In this document: positions 59,408-64,000 of the stretch, one piece after another
How positions within the stretch are numbered: position 1 is the stretch's first letter
Layout of the letters: every line of letters begins with the position of its first letter
Source of the DNA: a bacterium
Lineage (GTDB): Bacteria; Armatimonadota; Zipacnadia; Zipacnadales; UBA11051
DNA length: 64,000 bases
Assembly (NCBI GenBank): GCA_021372615.1
Contig: JAJFUB010000074.1
Location: forward strand, 1-64,000
Reading direction: 5' to 3'
Program-made: the position numbers and the translations under genes
Notes under the pieces: generated by a model
What the model was told of the DNA's origin: nothing
The model's database searches: none
What the model saw: only the letters and a program-made list of their open reading frames with translations

Positions 59408-60449
59408 TGACCTCGAACTGCAGATCAGTGACCTGAGCTACCACTTCGGCGACCTGCCGGCAGTGGACCGCGTGAGCTTCGACGTCCGTCACGGCGAGCT
59501 GGTGACGCTGCTGGGCCCGAGCGGCAGCGGCAAGAGCACCATTCTCCGCCTGATCGCCGGGCTGCTGCGGCCCTCGACCGGCATGGTCCGCATCGGCGGC
59601 TCCGACGCGACTGACGTGCCGCCGCAGCGCCGCAACGTGGGCTTCGTCTTCCAGCAGTACGCGCTATTCCGGCACATGACGGTGTTCGAGAACGTGGCCT
59701 TCGGCCTGCGCGTGCGCAAGTGGAAGCGCGACCGGGTGGCGGCGCGCGTGGCCGAGCTGCTGCAGATGGTGCAACTACAAGGGAAGGAACGCCAGCGGCC
59801 GGACCAGCTCTCGGGCGGCGAGCGGCAGCGGGTGGCGCTGGCGCGGGCCCTGGCGCCCGAGCCGCGGGTGTTGCTGCTGGACGAGCCCTTCGGCGCCGTG
59901 GACGCCAAGGTGCGGGTCGAGCTGCGCGAATGGCTGCGCCACCTGCACGATGACTTCCACGTGACCTCGGTGTTCGTGACGCACGATCAGGACGAGGCGC
60001 TGGAGCTGTCGGACCGGCTGGTGGTGCTACATCGCGGCCGGGTGGAGCAGATCGGCAGCCCGGCGGAGGTCTACGAGCAGCCGGCCACACCCTTCGTGAC
60101 CAGCTTCGTCGGGCCGATCAACCAGCTCCAGGGCCAAGCGGCGGCGGGCGTGGCCCACGTGGGCGCCCTGACCGCCCCCGCGCCCTGGGCGAGCGACGGC
60201 ACGCAGCCGGCCGTGTACATGGTGCGGCCCACCGATGTCCTCATCGGGCCGGCGGGCAGCGGCGCCAGCGCGACCGTCCGCCGCTGCCTGCGCATCGGGA
60301 GCCTGACGCGGGTGGAAGTGGAACTGGCCGACGGGCAGACCCTCCACGCGCATCTGCGCAACGGCCAGGCCCGCCGGCTGGAGCCGGGGCAAGCAGTGGG
60401 GCTGTGCGCCGAGCGCGCCTGGGCGTATCCGGTCGAAGCGGGGCGATAG
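59400..60449 (+). CDS. cysA: Sulfate ABC transporter ATP-binding protein
   Basis: The 349-residue ATPase has Walker [11 protein letters not shown]-loop VFQQYALF, signature [15 protein letters not shown], Walker [13 protein letters not shown] and H-loop VTHDQDEA, followed by a C-terminal regulatory OB-like domain ([12 protein letters not shown]). It powers sulfate import by the CysT-CysW pair. It is the last gene of the operon; the convergent glycosyltransferase gene ends 21 nt on. Confidence 0.92.
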   Translation: MTDDLELQISDLSYHFGDLPAVDRVSFDVRHGELVTLLGPSGSGKSTILRLIAGLLRPSTGMVRIGGSDATDVPPQRRNVGFVFQQYALFRHMTVFENVAFGLRVRKWKRDRVAARVAELLQMVQLQGKERQRPDQLSGGERQRVALARALAPEPRVLLLDEPFGAVDAKVRVELREWLRHLHDDFHVTSVFVTHDQDEALELSDRLVVLHRGRVEQIGSPAEVYEQPATPFVTSFVGPINQLQGQAAAGVAHVGALTAPAPWASDGTQPAVYMVRPTDVLIGPAGSGASATVRRCLRIGSLTRVEVELADGQTLHAHLRNGQARRLEPGQAVGLCAERAWAYPVEAGR

Positions 60450-60470
60450 GCAGGTGTCGTTGGAGCGCGA

Positions 60471-61688
60471 CTACCCCTGCCGCAGTTCGTCGTAGACCCC
60501 GAGGGTCTCGCGCACCACGGCGCTGATGCTGAAACGCTCTTGGGCGCGGCGCACCGCCAGCCGTCGCTCCGACTCGTCCCCCCGCCACTGCGCCTCCAGG
60601 CCGATGCCGTCCAGATCGAACCCCAGGTTGGACACCAACATCTCGCCGGTGCTGAAGCCACCGAACTCGGCGTACGCATCGTCGTCCGGCGGGGGGAGTA
60701 TCTCCAGCCGCCGGGACAGCACCTGCGCCAAGGCCGTCGCGTCGTCGGCCGGAACGAAGGCCTCGGGGTCCACTCGCTCCAGCACCTCGGCCAGAGCCGG
60801 GGTGCGCACGGCCAGCACCGGCACCTCCATGGCCACGGCCTGCAGCGCGTAGCCGACGCTGCCGGACACCTCGCGGGGGATGATGAGGGTGTTGAGCGAG
60901 GCGATGATCTCGGGCACATCCGCCCGCGTCCCCCGGAAGACGACGGCCCCGCCGATGCCCATGTGGTGGGCCGCCAGCATCAGCTTCTCCTGGTCGGGCC
61001 CATCGCCGACGAAGAGGAACTCGACATTGGGGAAGTCGCGGGTGATGGCCACGGCGGCTTCCAGGACGGTCTCCAGCCCCAGGCCCGAGACCGCGGGACT
61101 GATGACGCCGACGGCTGCCGTCTCCGAGCGCAACCCCAGCGTCAGCCGCTTGCGCGCCAGGTCGAAGTCCGCCGTGACGGGCCGCACCTCGGCCGCCGGA
61201 GGCAGGAGCATCGCCCGCCCCGCCAGGCTGCGATGCACACGCGCCAGGGCCTCGTGGTCGCTGGCCGAGCTCACGATGAGGGCGCTGCAACGGCCCAGCA
61301 GCCGCCGCAGGCGCCAGCGTCCCCAGCCCTGCGGGTGGTACTGCGTAAGGTCGGAGAGGGTGACGACCAGCGGCGCGACGCCGCCGGCGGCGCGCAGGGC
61401 GGCCAGGCCGTAGGCGTGGACCACATCCGGCCGGAAGTCGCGCACCAGCCGCGCCACCTGCGTCCGCTCCGCCGCCACGGCGCTCTCGTCCGCATAGGGC
61501 TTGAGCGGCAGATTTACCCACCGGGCCTCGATGAAGTGGATCTGCTCCTGCTGGTGGCGCAGCAGCGGGCCGGCGATGACGGCGTGCCCGCCCTGTCGCA
61601 GGCATCGGCGCCCGACCGCCAGCGCCGCCGGGTACATCAGCGCCTCGTCGGGGCCGAGCAGTTGGAGCAGGCGGAGCGGTTCGGGCAT
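60471..61688 (-). CDS. GT4-family glycosyltransferase
   Basis: The 405-residue protein has two Rossmann domains of the GT-B fold: N-terminal LLQLLGPDEALMYPAALAVGRR and DVVHAYGLAALRAAG; C-terminal FPNVEFLFVGDGPDQEKL, VVFRGTRADVPEIIASL and VSGSVGYALQAVAMEVPVLAV with the position of the nucleotide-binding loop (E/P-x7-E usually; here Gln). It transfers a sugar from a nucleotide donor, probably in envelope polysaccharide synthesis. Acceptor unknown. A repeat cluster follows upstream. Confidence 0.8.
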   Translation of the reverse strand: MPEPLRLLQLLGPDEALMYPAALAVGRRCLRQGGHAVIAGPLLRHQQEQIHFIEARWVNLPLKPYADESAVAAERTQVARLVRDFRPDVVHAYGLAALRAAGGVAPLVVTLSDLTQYHPQGWGRWRLRRLLGRCSALIVSSASDHEALARVHRSLAGRAMLLPPAAEVRPVTADFDLARKRLTLGLRSETAAVGVISPAVSGLGLETVLEAAVAITRDFPNVEFLFVGDGPDQEKLMLAAHHMGIGGAVVFRGTRADVPEIIASLNTLIIPREVSGSVGYALQAVAMEVPVLAVRTPALAEVLERVDPEAFVPADDATALAQVLSRRLEILPPPDDDAYAEFGGFSTGEMLVSNLGFDLDGIGLEAQWRGDESERRLAVRRAQERFSISAVVRETLGVYDELRQG

Positions 61689-61733
61689 TGTCTAGGCCAA
61701 CATCCACGCGAGAAGTGTGGTTCCGGAGACGGC

Positions 61734-61860
61734 GCGCGGGCGAAGCCGCCCGCGCTACTGGTGCTGCAACGCACGAGCCTGGCCGCCCGCGCTACTGACA
61801 TCGTGACGCACAGGATAGGCAACACGACGACCCCAGTAGGGCAGGCGGCCTCGCCTGCCC
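61734..61860. repeat. Cluster of hairpin-repeat units, copy 4 (rearranged)
   Basis: A full hairpin (GCGCGGGCG, loop AAGC, CGCCCGCGC, then TACTGG) at 61734-61761, a half unit at ~61782-61798 and an opposite hairpin (CAGTA, GGGCAGGCG, loop GCCT) at 61834-61860. The last one starts 5 nt after the stop of the minus-strand gene at 61865 and may end its transcript. Confidence 0.75.
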
Positions 61861-61864
61861 GACC

Positions 61865-64000
61865 CTAGCGCAGTTCCATCTCTGTATCGAAGTGCTTCAG
61901 CAGCAGTGTGTCCGCGTCCTGCGTCAGCGGGCCGAGCGTCGGCTCGCGCATGGTCTTCGAGATGCGCAGCTCGTCCACCACACCGTTGGCAGGGGTGTTC
62001 GGGCTGTCCGTGGGATTCATACCCAGGGCGATCGTCTCGCTCGGGCGGCGGGGCGCGTTGGCCGCGTCCTTCTTCTCCGCCACGAGCTTGCCGTCCACGT
62101 ACAGTCGCAGCATGCCGGTCGCCTCGCCCGTCTTCTTCCAGGCAAAGCACAGATGATGCCACTCGCCCTGCTTCCACTGCACGCCCAGGGCGACACCATC
62201 GGACTTGTCCTTGTCGGCCCAGGCGGCCATGAGGCTCTTGCCGGCGTTCACCTCGCCCCCGTCGTACAGGTACAGCACGAAGCCGTAGTCGTACTCACTG
62301 TTGCGGCTGTCGAAGAGCTGGTGGTAGTGATACGGAACGGCGGTGGTGCGCCCGCTCGGGGCGTTCCAGCCCGGCTGGAACCACATCTCCACGGTGCCTT
62401 CGTCCATGTTGAGGTGGCCGGCGGCGGGGATGAGCAGCTTCGCCCCGTCGGCCAGGCGCACGCCCTGGCCGAGCTTGCCCGCGGCCAGTACCGGCGGCGG
62501 GCCGGCAGTGAGTGGGACCGACGCGCCATACCAATACCAGCACCCCGGCGCCTGAGCCTCGATCTTGTAGATGCCCTGCTCGCCCTCCGGCGGGATGGTC
62601 AGCCGGAAGACATCCAGGCTGCTGCGGGTGATCGGGGTCACCGTCTGCTTGCCCGAGGGCGAGGTGATTGTGATCTGCCCCTTGACCTCCTGCGAGCCCA
62701 CGCGGTAGCCGCTCTGCTGGTAGACGACCAGCTTGACCGGCTCGTCGCGCTCGTCCACCCAGAAGGCCTTGCTCTGGCGGATGGTCGGCGGGGGATCGCT
62801 AAAGGCCTCGATCTGCGCTTGGTCCAGGGCGTAGAGGTACTCCGGTATGGAGAAGAAGGCCGTGGAGTGGTAGGCGAAGTGCAGGTAGAAGTCCAGCGTG
62901 TTCAGAGCCTTGTCCAGGTACTTGCGGTCGCCGGTGAGGTTGTAGGCATAGGCCAGGTCGGCGAAGTCGGTGTGGCAGCGGCTGTCCTTGTACTCGCGGA
63001 TGTACTGGAAGACCGGGCCCATGCTGGTGTCGGCGGAGGGCACGTTGTCAATCCAGCGCGTGACCATGTCCAGGAACTTGGCTCGGACGCCCTCATCGCC
63101 GGTGAGCTGGTGAACGTGCTTGACGAACTGCAGGATCGTGTAGTACGGCGACATCAGCGTCTTGTCCTGGGCGGCGATGCGCTCGACCGTGGACTCCTTG
63201 TCGGCATAGAGCACCTCCAGGCCCTGGAGGAGACGGTCGAGGTACTCGCGCTTCCCCGTGGCCCTGTACAGCCACGCCAGGTCAATGTACTTCCAGTTGT
63301 CCCGGCCCCAGCCGGTCCCACCGTGCTTGAGTACCCACTGCCCGGCCAGTTCGGCCACCTCCAGCGAGCGCCGGTCGCCGGTGAGCAGGTAGTGGTCCAC
63401 CAGACCGACGACCCAGCCGTGCCCCCCGACGTCACAGCTCCCCGAGTACTGCTTCATACGCTTCTCGGGGTAGCGGCTGTCGGACGGCACGGGCGTGAAG
63501 GCGGCGTTGGCGAAGTGCATGTATGAGTGACGGTGCACCCCGCCGATCTCGGGGGGCTGGGTGCCGGTCCAGTAGAAGATCGAGTCGCGCAGCTTGTCAT
63601 CGGTCGCGCAGGCCTGCGCCAGCTTCTCGGGCATGTAGCCGGGCATGACCCACAGGCCCCAGTCCCACGGGCCGGGGATCTTCGCCTGCTGCACATCCAC
63701 ATCGCGGAAGTGATTGACGGCGCGGTCCAGGCCGTCCCACAGGTCGCGGTCGCCGGTGCGAATGAACTGCACGGCCATCCCGTGGTCGTAGGCCGTCTCC
63801 AGGTTCATATACGAGTTGCCGCCGCCGATGTCGCCCCAGTTGAGCATCCCGTAGGCGTTGGCGCCCTCGGCGCGTCCCAGGTAGCCGTTGCGGATCTCGC
63901 GCTCGACCTCACTCTCGTAGAGCGTGTAGCGCCCCTGTTGCCGGGGCAGGACATCACCCCAGACCTTCGAGGCGCAGTACACCTCGGGTGCGGGCAGATA
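61865..64000 (-). CDS. Alpha-barrel glycan protein with LamG-like C-terminus (partial)
   Basis: The frame is open to the right edge, so the N-terminus is missing; ~711 residues are visible. The N-terminal ~450 are a helical barrel with aromatic/His-rich loops (YGMLNWGDIGGGNSYMNLETAYDHGM; GGVHRHSYMHF; GGTGWGRDNWKYIDLAWLYRATGKREYLDR), as in six-hairpin glycosidases and the PcRGLX/YetA group of exo-rhamnogalacturonan lyases; then a sandwich and a LamG-like domain (~505-690: LNMDEGTVEMWFQPGWN, WHHLCFAWKKTGEATGMLRLYVDGKLV, VVDELRIS). The family is not certain. It fits the polysaccharide theme of the window. Confidence 0.6.
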   Translation of the reverse strand, partial: YLPAPEVYCASKVWGDVLPRQQGRYTLYESEVEREIRNGYLGRAEGANAYGMLNWGDIGGGNSYMNLETAYDHGMAVQFIRTGDRDLWDGLDRAVNHFRDVDVQQAKIPGPWDWGLWVMPGYMPEKLAQACATDDKLRDSIFYWTGTQPPEIGGVHRHSYMHFANAAFTPVPSDSRYPEKRMKQYSGSCDVGGHGWVVGLVDHYLLTGDRRSLEVAELAGQWVLKHGGTGWGRDNWKYIDLAWLYRATGKREYLDRLLQGLEVLYADKESTVERIAAQDKTLMSPYYTILQFVKHVHQLTGDEGVRAKFLDMVTRWIDNVPSADTSMGPVFQYIREYKDSRCHTDFADLAYAYNLTGDRKYLDKALNTLDFYLHFAYHSTAFFSIPEYLYALDQAQIEAFSDPPPTIRQSKAFWVDERDEPVKLVVYQQSGYRVGSQEVKGQITITSPSGKQTVTPITRSSLDVFRLTIPPEGEQGIYKIEAQAPGCWYWYGASVPLTAGPPPVLAAGKLGQGVRLADGAKLLIPAAGHLNMDEGTVEMWFQPGWNAPSGRTTAVPYHYHQLFDSRNSEYDYGFVLYLYDGGEVNAGKSLMAAWADKDKSDGVALGVQWKQGEWHHLCFAWKKTGEATGMLRLYVDGKLVAEKKDAANAPRRPSETIALGMNPTDSPNTPANGVVDELRISKTMREPTLGPLTQDADTLLLKHFDTEMELR

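Noticed and set aside
1-64000. tRNA, rRNA, prophage or integrase genes
   Set aside because: Read through on both strands by pattern; none seen. A tRNA scan could not be run.

Overview
The window looks like chromosomal DNA of a high-GC, diderm, environmental bacterium, most likely an Armatimonadota member. The strongest clue is the prepilin-like protein at 6761-7465. Its N-terminus ([18 protein letters not shown], then [11 protein letters not shown] and a late HNGG...DGH motif) has the form that is massively repeated in Armatimonadota and planctomycete genomes. A putative outer-membrane beta-barrel, lipoprotein and periplasmic proteins, a DUF6785-type membrane protein and many glycan-active enzymes fit this. 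This is inference from recalled family patterns; no database was searched. No phage, integrase, IS transposase, CRISPR array, rRNA or tRNA was seen.

Layout. 1-9679 (+): end of a uroporphyrinogen-decarboxylase-like protein, a GH4 glycosidase, a run of translationally coupled secreted hydrolases (neutral-ceramidase-like, two tandem esterase paralogs, a BNR/sialidase-like protein), a prepilin-like protein and a large polytopic membrane protein. 9754-20527 (-): a compact run of DUF4838 protein, double carbohydrate-binding-like protein, membrane polyferredoxin and two giant secreted parallel beta-helix proteins. 20746-23306 (-): glmM and an M14 carboxypeptidase. 23633-26027 (+): a barrel-like protein and a ketosynthase with an altered active site. 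26080-37250 (+): a signalling island of three overlapping histidine-kinase genes, two TPR proteins, DUF2905, a MerR-type HTH protein and a response-regulator-like protein without a receiver active site. 37237-38644 (-): stalk-domain protein, thioredoxin and OsmC behind a consensus promoter. 38819-42598 (+): rodA, metallophosphoesterase, NUDIX and an HlyD-like adaptor. 42701-53838 (+): a third giant beta-helix paralog, two TIM-barrel glycosidase-like proteins, an esterase, a double GNAT protein and a nitrilase. Then a DapA-like lyase (-), a DppA-like D-aminopeptidase, a dual-specificity phosphatase, a complete sulfate ABC transporter (56452-60449), a GT4 glycosyltransferase (-) and a partial LamG-containing protein running off the right edge (-).

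How the genes work together. Most of the window is machinery for secreted polysaccharide or glycoconjugate breakdown (beta-helix proteins, GH4, DUF4838, sialidase-like, ceramidase-like, esterases, trimerisation-domain glycosidase), plus catabolic enzymes that could take the products. The signalling island stands apart. Only its third kinase keeps a textbook ATP-binding domain; the first has its G1 box rewritten to histidines and the second has lost most of the ATP site, while two receiver-like domains lack the phospho-acceptor. It is my best candidate for an undescribed system.

A second theme is small structured DNA. A double-hairpin repeat (CAGTA-hairpin-hairpin-TACTG) recurs at 718, 22137, 59262 and, rearranged, 61734. 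There is also a 208-bp element with 48-bp inverted arms between glmM and the DUF4838 gene, a perfect 25-bp inverted repeat at a convergent gene end, and two G-rich heptad arrays directly after stop codons. Two such elements lie in-frame inside genes (the cysW-like tail and the third beta-helix protein).
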